64,000 nt of DNA from Batrachochytrium dendrobatidis JAM81 (taxonomy: Eukaryota; Chytridiomycota; Chytridiomycetes; Rhizophydiales). The notes beneath the pieces are model-generated. The model made no database searches and was not told where the DNA came from. It was given only the letters and a program-made list of their open reading frames with translations. A program made the position numbers and the translations under genes. The stretch is from contig NW_006281107.1 in NCBI RefSeq assembly GCF_000203795.2, forward strand, positions 940,965 to 1,004,964, given 5' to 3'. Shown here piece after piece: positions 9,901-22,159 of the stretch (position 1 is its first letter; the number at the start of each line of letters is the position of its first letter).

Positions 9901-12900
9901 ATGAAGTTTGGTAAATACATTGTAGAAAACTCGGTTCCAGAGGTAATCTCATCCACTCTCATACAATAGTTGAATTGGCGATGGCAAGACCGCCAAGTCG
10001 GATACCATTAAACACCGCTGAATGCTAATATTTCCTGATATCTAATCATGTCAATGCATTAGTGGCGAACAAGGTACATTAACTACAGCAAGTTGAAAAA
10101 GTTTATCAAGAAATCCCGGATAGCTCGAGATATGGTAACCAGCATCCACATAGTTGTTCTATTTTGCAGGTATTCAAACCCGCCATCGTTGGTCATATAG
10201 CTTTGGATTTATTTCGTTGGAATGTGTATATGCTTGTAGGTACCAGAAGGCAGTCGTCAAAGTCGGACTAGACAAAGCACAACTAGCAGTCATCCTGTTT
10301 CATTTGATGACAGCAATATCAGCATCGAAGAAGGCGACGATTATCTTCAACTGCTGGACATACAGTTTGAGGAAGATAAAGACTTTTTCGTTGAATTGGT
10401 CAAACAAATTCGCAAAACAATCAAATTCCATCAAGGTATGTCTTGTATAGATTGTGATGCTGTATCAGGTACAGCCATAGTTTGATACGAGATTTAATCT
10501 ATTGAATTAAATGCAGAGCAAGAAAATGAAGCCAAACATAAGCTTGCATCGCTGCGGGAACAATGCGATATTCTTGTTCGTCTTGGATCAGATGGACCTC
10601 AAGTAAACTATCCATCTCGTCATAATATACATGTTTTGTGGTAAGGATCGTTGAGTCTAATCTGTGCTGGTTTAGGAGCAAAATTCAGGCTCGTTGGCAA
10701 ATCTACCACGTATTGTTGCTTTTCAAAGTACATTCGGACAGGCACTTTTGCGAAAAAACAATGCGCATGCCTCGAACATAGATAACAATTTTTCAACTAG
10801 AAACAACGGTAGTGCGTCGGATGCCAGCACAGATAGTGAGGAGGATACATTGATGAAAACTGAAGAAATAGTAGCTACGACTGCAAATCCTCGACAAAAG
10901 CTTGTAAAAGTCATCAAAGAGTACTATCGGTTACTCGAGGTAAGTTTTATTTTGATTGGCCGATTTTGGAGCCTGCTTTGAATAAAATCAATCAGTTGTT
11001 TAATATATTGCCTTTGATGATTATTGAAGTTGATCAAGAACTATCGGATTTTGAACGAAATTGCTATCCAAAAGATTTTAAAGGTTTGACATACGGATCA
11101 ATGTGATTTTAATGGTATTCTATACTTTAACCAAGTTGTATTGATATCATATTTTCAATTAGAAATTCACAAAAGGCACCGGAATGGCAGTCAATTCTTT
11201 CGAGGCCAAAACCAAACAAATCAGTCTTGTTACATCAAATGTTGTAAACACGCTGATTGTAGAGACAGAGAATTTATATGCTGCTGCGTTTGAAGACGGT
11301 ATTGGCAGGTAACTTTGACTTTTGTACATGGCACGAATCAATGTAAATATGCTAAAGCCAAATTTTAATGGACGAGTCCAGTCACGCAAAAATTGCAGCT
11401 GCCAGACGACAAGCAAAAAAGGTTTTACGAGTTCCTGATTATCATTCTACTGGGGTGAGTGTAGCATATTAATTTCGGTATTTGATTTAGTATGGCATTT
11501 CTATTGGTTTACAAGTACATGTTTTAAAGCTATTTGTATTTTTGTGTATATTCATAGCATGCCCATCATGCCATGTCTACTTGGCGATCAGGACTTATGA
11601 CCGGACTGGCTATTCCACCCATCATTCTTGTCATTCGCAAAATTACCTCGACGCCAGAATCCATCGAGTTTGAATTTCTTCTTCAAATCTACGGAGGTCT
11701 TAGCGTGCCTATTTTCTTCCTGTACCTGTTTGCTCTTTGTCTACAGATATGGGATCACTATCATATCAACTGGGTGCTCATTTTTGAACTGGATCCAAGA
11801 GAATACATGGCAGCACACAAGTTTTTTGAAATTGCTGCACTGTTGCTTTTGTTGTTTTCTTATACAATGTATTTTGCAGTTGTAGACAGTGTTTTTGGAT
11901 TGCATCCGTACTTTTATGCACCGGTATGATTTTTGAATGGTGTATTGCATAGAAATGGTAATGTGATTTTTATTGACTATTTACGAATGGTAGATTATGG
12001 TTGGCTTTGTACTGGCTTTGTTGGTCTTGCCTGTTCCAATTATTCAATCGCAATCACGAGTCTGGCTGTGGAAATCAATGGTATTTTAATTTAAATGTTG
12101 TTTCTATGATGTTGTTTTTAATCTTTAACCATATCTATGTGCTGGTTTTTTAGTTTCGTATTATATTTTCTGGTTGTTTTGAAGTGCAGTTTCGCGACTT
12201 TTTCCTCTGCGATCTTATGATTTCCATGGTAAGCCTAGTTGATGTTTTATTTGTATTTCTTGCACCAAATATTGATTTTTTTGTAGACATATTCGTTTAT
12301 TGCCTTTCAAGGGATATTTTGTATCGCTACTCATCCATTTGATCCAGGTGTGTAATGGTTTGCACATATTTGTTGGAGTGTATGGGATCTATGACTGACT
12401 GCGTAGTTATAATGTAGTTGGATCTTGTACAAGTCAAGGGTCACTTGGCGCTTCTATCATCACGGCGTTGCCAACTACATGGCGACTTTTACAATGTTTT
12501 CGACGCAAGTGCATTTGGATTGAAAATGATTTAATTTGCTTTATGCATTTGTGATCTAATTGTTTGATTTTATTTTATCATCAGGGTTTCATGACAACAG
12601 AAAGACTCATCCTCACTTGACTAATGCGGTCAAATACATACTGTCGTTGACGGTTATTTTTTTATCGACAGTATCGAAATATACCAATTCGAAAGTGGCG
12701 TATGGTTTTTGGATCTGTAAGTTTATTGTTCAACTTTTATGCTACCGGTTTGGCATTTTTACTATTGTAACTGATACTTTCAACACGACCATGTAGGTGC
12801 ATCGGTATGCGCAACTATATTTTCGTACTGCTGGGATGTATTTTACGACTGGGGGTTACTCAACACAAACAAAAACCATCAGTTTCTACGGACATTTATC

Positions 12901-13409
12901 ATTTATCCAAAATGGGTGTATTTTAATGCTATATGGTAAGTACTGTATCGGTATGCTTCGTGCAAGTTGATTGCCAAAAGGGTCGAATTATACTAATGGA
13001 ATTCAACTATAGGCTGAATGCTTTACTTAGACTTGGTTGGGTGATGCTGCTAGCACCTTCTTATTGGAGCTTATTTACTGATTTCCGCTCGATTGTGTAC
13101 GTTGCTGCTTTACTGGAAGTATTTAGGTGAGTTGCAGTGTAATTTCAAACAATGGTGTTATTAAATGAGCTAATAGTGTTTATTATTTTTGGGCTGATGC
13201 TAGACGATTTGGATGGGCTGTCATCCGACTTGAAAACGAACACTCCAACAACGTTGGAAAGTTTCGTGCCGTCAAAGGCAAGTACAGATCTGGACTGTAT
13301 TGTAGATTTGTGATTCTAACTCGACTTTTAATCTTTTGCATATTTAGAACTCCCGTTGCCATTCCGTATTAATATGGAAGTGCCTTTAGTTCATGTGACA
13401 TCGCGGTGA
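9901..13409 (+). CDS. SYG1: SPX-EXS domain phosphate transporter (SYG1/XPR1 family)
   Basis: Family members export inorganic phosphate across the plasma or Golgi membrane and sense inositol pyrophosphates through the SPX domain. I can join 18 short exons into roughly 720 residues. The start MKFGKYIVENSVPE then WRTRYINYSKLKKFIKK is a canonical SPX N-terminus with its Lys cluster. LIKNYRILNEIAIQKILKKF is the second SPX basic helix. From about 11577 come several hydrophobic segments, with INWVLIFELDPREYM as in XPR1, then the EXS part: PTTWRLLQCFRR, KTHPHLTNAVKYILSL, SYCWDVFYDWGLL, LEVFRRFGWAVIRLENEH and NVGKFRAVK. The stop is TGA 13407-13409. The last intron begins with GC (GCAAGT at 13278). XPR1 in animals and Syg1 in yeast are the closest families. 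Exon-level uncertainty remains in the SPX-to-membrane linker. Confidence 0.92.
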
Positions 13410-13502
13410 AGTTTGCCGTATATTTTTTATTTTCTTAATTCATAGATATACAATCTTGAACCAAGCTTTTTTGAATAAACTCAAATCAGCACAAGTGTTT
13501 TT

Positions 13503-15801
13503 TTATTTGGGTTGATTTACGCTCGGTTCTGTATTGTGTTCAAGAGGTTTGAGAATGGGAAACGCAATGAGTTCTTTAATCCTTTTTGTACCCGTCATCA
13601 ACATGCAAAATCTGTCGATACCCAAACCCCATCCAACGGTAGGCGGAAGAGCGTATTCCAACGCCAAACAAAAGCTTTCGTCCATTGGCTGAGCTTCTAC
13701 ATCGCCTTGATCTCTTGCCATTCTCTGTGAGGCGAATCGACGTCGTTGTTCGGCAGGATCATTCAGCTCCATGTATGCATTAGCAAGCTCCTTGGTTCCG
13801 ACAAAAAGCTCAAATCTATCCGCCAATTCCTAAACATGGATCATGAATCTCAAATATCAGATTTAAAGCTAGACACTAAAGATTAAAATAACTTACTGGA
13901 TTTTCTCCTGATTTTGCCAAGGGAGACATACACACTGGATGTCCAACTACAAAGGTTGGGTCAATACATTTTGGCTCAATCAGCTCGGATATCAACTTGT
14001 CCAATATACGTGGTAGAGTAAACGGTTTTTGAACGACAATGTTTCTTTCGTTACATAATTGTAGCAGTGTTTCCATTGAGCCTAGTCAAGACATAGTTGA
14101 AAATAAATGTTAGACCCAATCAAAACAGATCGTATTGTGTTGACAAGGATGTTCAATTACTTTGATCGTTAACATTTGGAAGCGTGACGCCTAGAGCTTT
14201 TTCAAGTTCTGGAATGATTTCGATTCGTTTAAATGGTTGAGAAAAATCGATTTGATGAATTTGGCCATCCGCTGTTTCCCATTCTACAATAGTCGATCCA
14301 TTTACTTTTGTTGCGACATCTATTTAAATGCATCGAGTAAATAACAAGTAGGATGATGAATAAAGTAAATGTGATACGAGTAGAGCTTGCCTCGAAACAA
14401 GTTTTCTGTAAGTTCCATGGCTTGATCGAATGTTCCATATGCCATATAAAACTCGCATGTAGTAAACTCGGGGTTATGTGTTTTATCAATACCTATTCAT
14501 GCATGAATGATCAGTACAGTATTTTGGACACGAATTTGACAAAGACTATACCTTCGTTTCGAAATTGTTTTCCAATCTCATATACCCGGTCGATACCTCC
14601 AATAACCAGCTGTTTGAGATAGAGTTCTGGAGCAATACGCATTTGAAGATCAAGATTCATGACATCCATTCGAGTTGTAAACGGTTTAGCATTGGCACCA
14701 CCAGCCATTAAAGACAGTACAGGCGTTTCAATTTCGACGAATTCTCTTGTGTCAAAAAAGGATCTAATGGTGCGAATAATCTATGTAATGAAGAGTAAAC
14801 CCAAGCAGTTAGTTTGATTATTCAAGTCAAGGCTGTTTGCAAGGATTTTGTCTGGTTTCAAATTTGGCATACTTTGGAGCGTTTAAGAAATAGATCTACT
14901 GTGCTTCGATGTACAAGCATATCAAGATACCGCTGCCGATACCGAATATTCTAATGAATTGAGCCCACAACGTGACGAAAAATTGGTTAAACCATGTCGA
15001 GTAGAATGGTGACATGAACAATCTGGTCACCTCATCTTCAAGAAGAACATGTTTTTTTGGATAAATGTGCAAACAAGGAGATAACATTTTTAGACAGGTT
15101 GCTCTGATACTTAATTGGCCTGATTTAGTTCGTCCAGGCACACCCTTGACATCTAAGTTACAACCACATTAATTGGGATGCAAGATGCACAAAAAATCCA
15201 AGTGATACGTACAAATGATATCACCCAAACCAATTGCACCAGACAAGATCTGAAAATGGTTTTCGCCAAATGTGGAAGGCCAATGTTGTTTATTCATGAC
15301 AGCCTGAACTTGGATACCATCACGCTCAATCACTAGAAAGATTAGATTTTTACTTGCATCTCGTCTAAGAACAATTCTTCCTATTAATAGTAGACATCAA
15401 CAGCAGTGAGTTTATATTCGAGATAAATAGTCAAGATACAATCAAGGTTTTATATTACCTACGATGGCTGAAGTGTGAGATTCGTCTAGCCACATGCCAG
15501 ACTGACATATGCTATCGAATTCAGCAATGAATTCAGACTGAGAATATAAATTGGATGAACTGACAGTTGAAGGGTAGATGGGTTCAGTGAGATTAGCCAG
15601 ACTTTTTAGTTTCATTGCATAATGAACTTGATCACCACTTAGATGAGTTTGATCATGCAAAGCAGAATGGTTTTTGTTGGAGAGTGTTGAATAAGATTGA
15701 TTGATGATGAAAAGGCACTGATATTTAAACGAATTGATTAAGAGTCGTCTGTTTATAATATGATTTTTTAGAAATTGAGTTGTAGTACGACAAGACATCA
15801 T
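13503..15801 (-). CDS. MSK1: Lysyl-tRNA synthetase, class II, probably mitochondrial
   Basis: This enzyme charges tRNA-Lys with lysine. The frame starts at tandem ATGs (15801/15798) with an Arg/Ser/Asn-rich leader lacking acidic residues ([20 protein letters not shown] ... QSYSTL), which looks like a mitochondrial presequence. Next comes an OB-fold anticodon-binding region ([43 protein letters not shown]). The catalytic part holds [20 protein letters not shown] and [20 protein letters not shown] (motif 2 region with FRNEGI), and motif 3 near [15 protein letters not shown]. The C-terminus ends at TAA 13503-13505. Several short introns interrupt the gene; the exons around 14750-15200 were placed with less certainty. 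Use of a downstream ATG for a cytosolic form cannot be excluded, as one gene serves both compartments in some eukaryotes. Confidence 0.9.
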
Positions 15802-16877
15802 TGTAGTGTTTGAGAAATTTGAGTTGTATTTGTTAAAGTTGTAAAATGTCAAAATTATGAATTTAAAATACTTGCCAATTATTAACAAAAAAGATTAAAT
15901 AGAAAACCATCAGTAATCAACAGTGTATATTTTGTATGAAGATATTTAAACAAGAATATAAACATTTACACAATTGTATAAAGATGAAGATCAAAGAACT
16001 AGAGTTTTAAAAAAAGGAATGTTTAGTAAATTGACAATTTATAAGATTATTGAATTAAATAAAAATGCACTAAACAGTTTTGATGAAAACAAACTTGATT
16101 CAATTCAGTTTAATTCAATTCAATTCAGTCCAATTCAATTCAATTCAATTCATACTAAACAACACCAAGACTTTAGTATTAAAATTGGAGAATTGATTCC
16201 AGAATCAAGCCGACTTCAACTGTCAAAGACGCGACTTGGTTTCGCATGCAAGAATTTTGTTGAAGTGAAAGCAGACAGTCAACTATTGCTATTGTACAAG
16301 TGATATCATTGCTATTATCACTCTCATCACATATACACATCTACTGCTGCTGCTGCTTGCAGTACTGGCCATGTCTGAGGTAGTGTTCATTCGTTTAGTA
16401 TGTGTCAAGACATTCTCTTGAACTAGTTGTTTCTACTCAACTGTCTTGTAGAGTCGGCCTGTTATCATTATCAACTCATCCACACTATATAGACTGTGTT
16501 CATATAGTGTGGATTTCTGTTATAAAACGATGTGGTCTTGTTTTAGAATACTGTTTCGCTAATAATTCCATCATCATACTAGGATCTTATCAAGGGACTG
16601 CGTAGAGAAGCTATTCAAAAAAAGCTATTGCATAAAGGGTTTGTCTTGTTTGAACTAATATCTAATGTTCTTGTGCAATCTGGTTTGGTCTTGGCTTCAT
16701 TACTGTCATTTATGGCATGATTCTCGGACTTGATAATACTCAAATCACACGAATTCACTGCTAATGTGTTCCATTCTCTTAAATATAACCATGTATTAAT
16801 CCCTGCCATCATTTTATTTCTATAGATCACTTCAGCTAAAACACTCTCAGTTATTGAAATCTTTGTATACCACTCAA
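15802..16877. other. AT-rich divergent intergenic region
   Basis: This 1.08-kb region separates the divergent LysRS and Eaf1 genes. It is strongly AT-rich on the LysRS side and carries the pentanucleotide repeat at 16099-16152. An open frame of about 109 codons runs through that repeat but has no ATG at its beginning and is low complexity, so I do not call it a gene. A short inverted repeat (CACACTATATAGACTGTGTTCATATAGTGTG region, 16481-16512) can form a small hairpin. Confidence 0.45.
16099..16152. repeat. (AATTC)n pentanucleotide microsatellite
   Basis: The unit ATTCA is repeated about ten times with a few substitutions between 16099 and 16152. It is intergenic, and likely length-variable between strains. 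Confidence 0.85.
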
Positions 16878-19800
16878 ATGGCTCGTCTTGATCGGCTTTC
16901 TCAAAATATTGTACCAGATGATAATGACCAAGAATGGATTAAATTCAAAAACAGATACCCGATTGACAAGTAGGTTGGTTTCTTATGGTTCTAAACAGTA
17001 GATTCAAATTAATCCATTTCTTTTGTTTTTATTCAAACTCTGCTAGAATCAATTTATATGATGATTTGGATGATTCTGATCAAGATGACCAGTTTCATGA
17101 TGCATCTGCCGACTCCTTGGATGGAGATCTTACGCCCTGTCATATGAGTACACAAGATGTTGTAGAGGATAGTATCCAGGAAAATCAACCTGAAATCTCT
17201 AGTCAATTGACCGACATCGTATCTAAAAATTCTACACATGATCATCCCAATGAAACTGGCATGTCTTTGGGTCAATATCATGATGATCAAGATGAAGAAT
17301 CCATCAATACATCTACTCAAGATGTTGATGATTTAAATCAGGATGAGAATGACGACCAGATGGATGATGCTGCTCAAGACGAGATGGACGCTGAAATCAA
17401 CCAAATCGATGATTTGGAAATGGATTATGATCCGTACATGAACACAGACCATGCTGATCATGATCCAGGCGAAATGGTTATACCTGCAGTTGAAAATAGT
17501 ATTTCTGATTCAGCTACTGTCACTGATTCGACTCCAGATACTGAACTCGACAAAAGCAATAGCAATGATCAACCAGATGATATATTAACTATCCAGCATA
17601 ATCACACTGTCAAAAGCACTGAACAGCTTCTCCACGAGATCAAAGACACGGAAGATTCTAAAACAGATGCCATGGATCAATTAGACGAAATGGAGGATAT
17701 TGAAATGCAGTCGTGTTTAAACAAAGTGGATACGGACGAATACGACGAAGCTACCGCACATGACACTAGGCTTGAAAAGTCTTGCAGCAGTCACATTGTT
17801 CAAGATGAATCTACGCTCATGTTGCACCGCGATAGTCCCGGACGGTTAAAGCGCTGTAAACAGTTGCGACTAGTAGGAAAATCACCTCTTTCCATTTCTA
17901 GCAAACCAAAACCTCGTATCGAGTCTCATTGTCAATACAAGGGATACAATCTACAGGCTTGGCGACTCAAAACTGCATCACGACCACTGACTGCTTGTGT
18001 CAATACTGCCACAAAATGCATAACCACTAAAGACTGGCAGCTTGTCAGAGAGGAGATTAGGCAAATGCGGATTCTGGGTCGAATTGATCAACTAAAGGCT
18101 GATAGTCTTTGGAGTTTTAAACAGATAAAGCCACATAAACCTGCAAATCAACCTCGTACACATCGCGATTATTTGTTGGAAGAAATGGTAATGCATTATG
18201 GCCACCTTGAACCCTGAGCAATTAGATTGTTGATTTGGATTTGGATTTGAAATCGTATTGACATTTTGTTTTTCTACAATTTTTTATAAATGTCGTAGAA
18301 ATGGATGCACGCAGATTTCAAACAGGAGCGTAAATGGAAACTTGCCATGTCATATATAATGGCTTTATGGGTAATAGAATGGCACCAAGCTACTGACAAA
18401 TCTACAGTTTGTATCAAGGTGTGTTGATTGAAACGACCATTTAATCTTTGTGAACATGCATCTAATTTTTTATTTGGTTGCATATAGCGTCGTCCGATAT
18501 GTGAAATTAAAACCCCCACTCAAGCTGTATCGAATGAGGCATTTGATTCGCTTTTAATTGAAACTAATACTGAAATGACTACTGACACGTTGACTAGCCA
18601 TGATAAAATCACACAAGCTGCTGTCGCAGATCAAAATCAAGCAAATTCGCTTGCTACAGTAAATGTTAATTACACAGACAATTTGGCAATCGAACTCGCA
18701 TCAACAGAACCGACAACTAACCTGAATTCAAATCCACAGCCTGTTGTTTTGATCAGTCAAAACACAACTCATAATACTCATGTATTGGTCACGCCAAGCG
18801 CAGTGCTACCATTACCAGCATCACCTTTGCCACTTGCACATTCACACTCATCTTCTCAATTACAGCATTCTCAGGTTGAGCCCAAACTAGTTATCATGGA
18901 CTTGGAAGCTAATCTGTATACCATGGCTGGGGACGAAACCTCTGATCATGCACTACCTCATTTCCCAACCTACATGCCACCCCAGTACGATGAACGGCCA
19001 ATTGTTCCAAACGTTGAAGCAGTGATTCCTGTTTCTCGGTACAATCTTCAACGAATAGTTGCCAAGCAACCTTCAAGATGGGATGTGTGGGGTCGCGTGC
19101 GAACACAACACTCTACTATAGATCCAGTTAAATGGCTTTCCATGTCAAATCGTTACACACCCGTTCCCACCGCTGTATCGATTTTTAATGGTGATGGGGG
19201 TGATTCAATCGAAGGTATTCGCACTACTTATCCTCTATTCAAGTCGCCCAGTTTACCACGATCCGAAACTCTTCCGACTGCAGTATCGACATGGAGTCAC
19301 GATGAAGATGAGGCGCTATGGAGTTTTTCACATGCTTACACGTTCAACTGGGTAATTATTTCGACAGCGCTTAATGCTGCTCGGGTGGGTACGTCTCAGA
19401 AACGCACAGAATGGGAATGCTGTGATCGTTTTGTAGTACTGGCAGAGCAAGGATATAAACCAGGATCAAAGGGTGATTACCTGTTTTCACTTCCGTTGAA
19501 AACTGGTAAAGCCACTGCCAATGACAATAAGATGAAGGCTTTAAAACTTTTGGGAACATTTGAAGCGATTAGAAAGTGTGCTAAAAAAAGAGAAATGACA
19601 CGCATGCCGAGTAAGTTGTATTTGTGAAGCCTTTGATTTGGATTACTTGTTTGGTGGGTTGATACTACTTTTATTGCATGACTGTTAACAATTTTGATAC
19701 TTTAGTGGCAAAACCAAACAAGCATCAAGTAAGTCTAGTTGCGCATGAAACACATTTGCAGGCAGAGTTGCAAGCTGGAATCGATCCTTCAGCGCAGCCC

Positions 19801-22159
19801 CTCACACCACTAGAACTGTCGCTGATGAAAGAGCGACGAGATAAGCCCATGTTTGATCAGCACCGACAGGCTATATATGCAGCCCATTCACGTCCGGGAG
19901 CTATGGTATCACGTCAACCTTTTGGTACTTCACCTGGTGCATTTCCAGTTCAGATACGAGGCGTTGTTGGATCTACTCCTAGCGCGACCAATACAACTGG
20001 AAGCGCTACAACTGCCGCTGCTGCTGCAAGCATGGGAAGCTTTACTGGCGAGCAGATCCAGTCTATGATTGCTGCACGACAACAGCTAGCTTCACGTGCT
20101 GCGACTGCTTCAGGCGGATCTAACCAGGCTGATTTAGAAAGCACAGAAGTGTCTGCAGCTACTTCTACGTCACCGTCTGTGAATACCACTGCAAGCTCTT
20201 TATCTCCAACTGCTACACAACGATTACAAACTCAGCGCATGCAACAGCAGCAACAGACTCAACAGTTACAATTGCAATTTCAGCAATCCCAGCAAGCAAG
20301 TAAACAGCAGCAACAACATCGGCAGATGCAGGCAGATGTATCTACTGCTGCTGCGTTTGTGGCTTTACAAAATGCACAACAAGCAGCAAAGATGAATCAG
20401 GTATGTTTTGGTACTTTTTACTTTGTGATTCTGTATTGGGTTGAGTTTATGTTGCAAGCGCGTTTTATACTTTGATGGTAATAATACTAAATTATGCGTG
20501 CCATGTATCTATTTAATCCAGGTAACTCCCGAGTTGATTCAAAGACAGCACCAGCAACTTCAGATTGCACTTGAAAAGGCTCGACTGCAGCACCAGCAAG
20601 CACAGTACTTGCTTCAAGAGGCAATGACCAACGGCTCAACAGCTGATATTCCACAACTGCAGCAACTTCAACAGAAGCATTTGCAACAGCTTCAGCACTT
20701 GCAGCTTCAACAGCAGTATTTACTGTTGCATCATCAAGAGCATCAATTGCAACAGCAGCAGCGTCAGGTTCAGTTGTTTCAGCAACAACAGGTGCAAACC
20801 CAACAGCAAATGGGACTAGATACGAATGGGAAAATGAATCAATTGAATGCCATTCAACAGTTGCAACTTCAGCAGCAGCTTGGCAATGCATCGCATTTGG
20901 GATTGCCATTACAGCAAGCTACAGGATTAAATCTTGGTATAGATTCCACTAATGAATTGTTCCAACAGCAACAGCTTCATCAAATCCAATTGCAGCAATT
21001 TCAAGCACAACATGGACAACTGCCATTCCAGCTTCAACAACAATTGCAACAGCAGCAGTTACCGCAGCTGACGCAGCAACAACAGATTCAGCAGTTGCAA
21101 TTACAGCTTCAGTTGCAGCATCAATTGCAGCGGCAACAACAATCAAAAAGTCCAAATGTTGGTGCAGAAAATACTGTTGCTACTCCACCTGCAAGCACAT
21201 TAGATAGCATCATGTCGGCAGCTTCAACCTCGGCCATGACGCCGTTGCCAACCCAGCAACGTATGGCGACCGATTTAACTAATGATGGAAACACACCAAC
21301 ATGCGATCGGCCTGGCACACCTGCGAATTTAGCTGCACCCTCCACACCAAAGCCGTCTAATAGTGGTGCTTCTGTAATGAGTTCCGGCACTCCAAAACCT
21401 ACTGCCACCACCAGAAGAAAAAGTAAAACTGCTGCACTCACTACGACTATGACCACTTCAAACGACACCCTTGCAGCCACATCTATTACTGCGTTCAATA
21501 CTACGGCTTCGACTCCAATCATGAAAGCAGAGCCTGTTACTGCAAAAGATGAAGCTATTCGAATGCAAACACCAACCATGTTTAAACCTATGAGAGGTCA
21601 AGCACGATCTCGAGGTCGTGGACGTGGTCGACCACCGAAACAATTAATGAAATCCGAAACTTCACACTTGACTGACTTTGATATTCTGGAGGCATCTATT
21701 GAGCCAGATCTAGACGATAATGGTCAAGTAGACGATCAAATTGAAGCGGATGAAGGAGACGAGGAAGAAGAGGATGAGAATGCCAATTTTGGTGCAAGGC
21801 GATTACGTCGAACAAGTCAAACCACAACACCTGTAGCATCGATTTCAAAAGGCATACGCTCTAGTCGTAAACGTAAATCATCTGCATTGTTTTTTGAAAC
21901 CCCGACCTTTGCACCCACTCAACCCGTAGAAAAGTCTGATGCTGATGATGATCATAGTCACCAAGAAGACGATGTAAAGCAGTTGCAAGTTGGTGTAAGC
22001 ATCAAAAAAGAAAAAGACAAGCAGCGACGTGGACGGATTAAGAAATCGGCAACGACTGCTATAGAGATTGATGATGCTGATGAAGAGGATCAAAACGGAA
22101 ATGGTGATACTTTGGAAACCATCCCATCTCCGCGTCGTGGACGTCGACGTTGGAGTTGA
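16878..22159 (+). CDS. EAF1: NuA4 histone acetyltransferase scaffold Eaf1/Vid21 (HSA and SANT domains)
   Basis: Eaf1 (Vid21) is the platform subunit of the nuclear NuA4 histone H4/H2A acetyltransferase. Six exons (16878-16969, 17047-18187, 18299-18418, 18488-19610, 19706-20400, 20522-22159) join in frame to 1602 residues. Residues about 35-250 are very acidic (Asp/Gln-rich). The HSA domain is near residues 400-450: RTHRDYLLEEMKWMHADFKQ then ERKWKLAMSYIMALWVIEWH, which in the family binds actin-related proteins. A SANT/Myb-like domain starts near residue 720 (WSHDEDEALWSFSHAYTFNW, then WECCDRFVVLAEQGY). A long Gln-rich region follows (about 980-1290), then an AT-hook-like RSRGRGRGRPPKQ, a Glu/Asp patch and basic clusters. 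No Snf2 ATPase is present, which separates it from p400/Domino. Start choice assumes no upstream exon. Confidence 0.92.
20229..21139 (+). repeat. Coding CAG/CAA (poly-Gln) tract of Eaf1
   Basis: This is imperfect CAR repeat DNA encoding Gln-rich, Leu-interspersed sequence on both sides of the intron at 20401-20521. CAG and CAA are mixed, which tends to stabilise such tracts. Apparent long open frames on the opposite strand (Ala/Val/Cys-rich) are its complement. Confidence 0.85.

Noticed and set aside
15974..16303. Open frame of 109 codons between LysRS and Eaf1
   Set aside because: It starts at a non-ATG codon, runs through a pentanucleotide microsatellite and resembles no protein.
20487..21579. 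Ala/Val-rich open frames antisense to Eaf1
   Set aside because: They are the complement of the CAG/CAA repeats.
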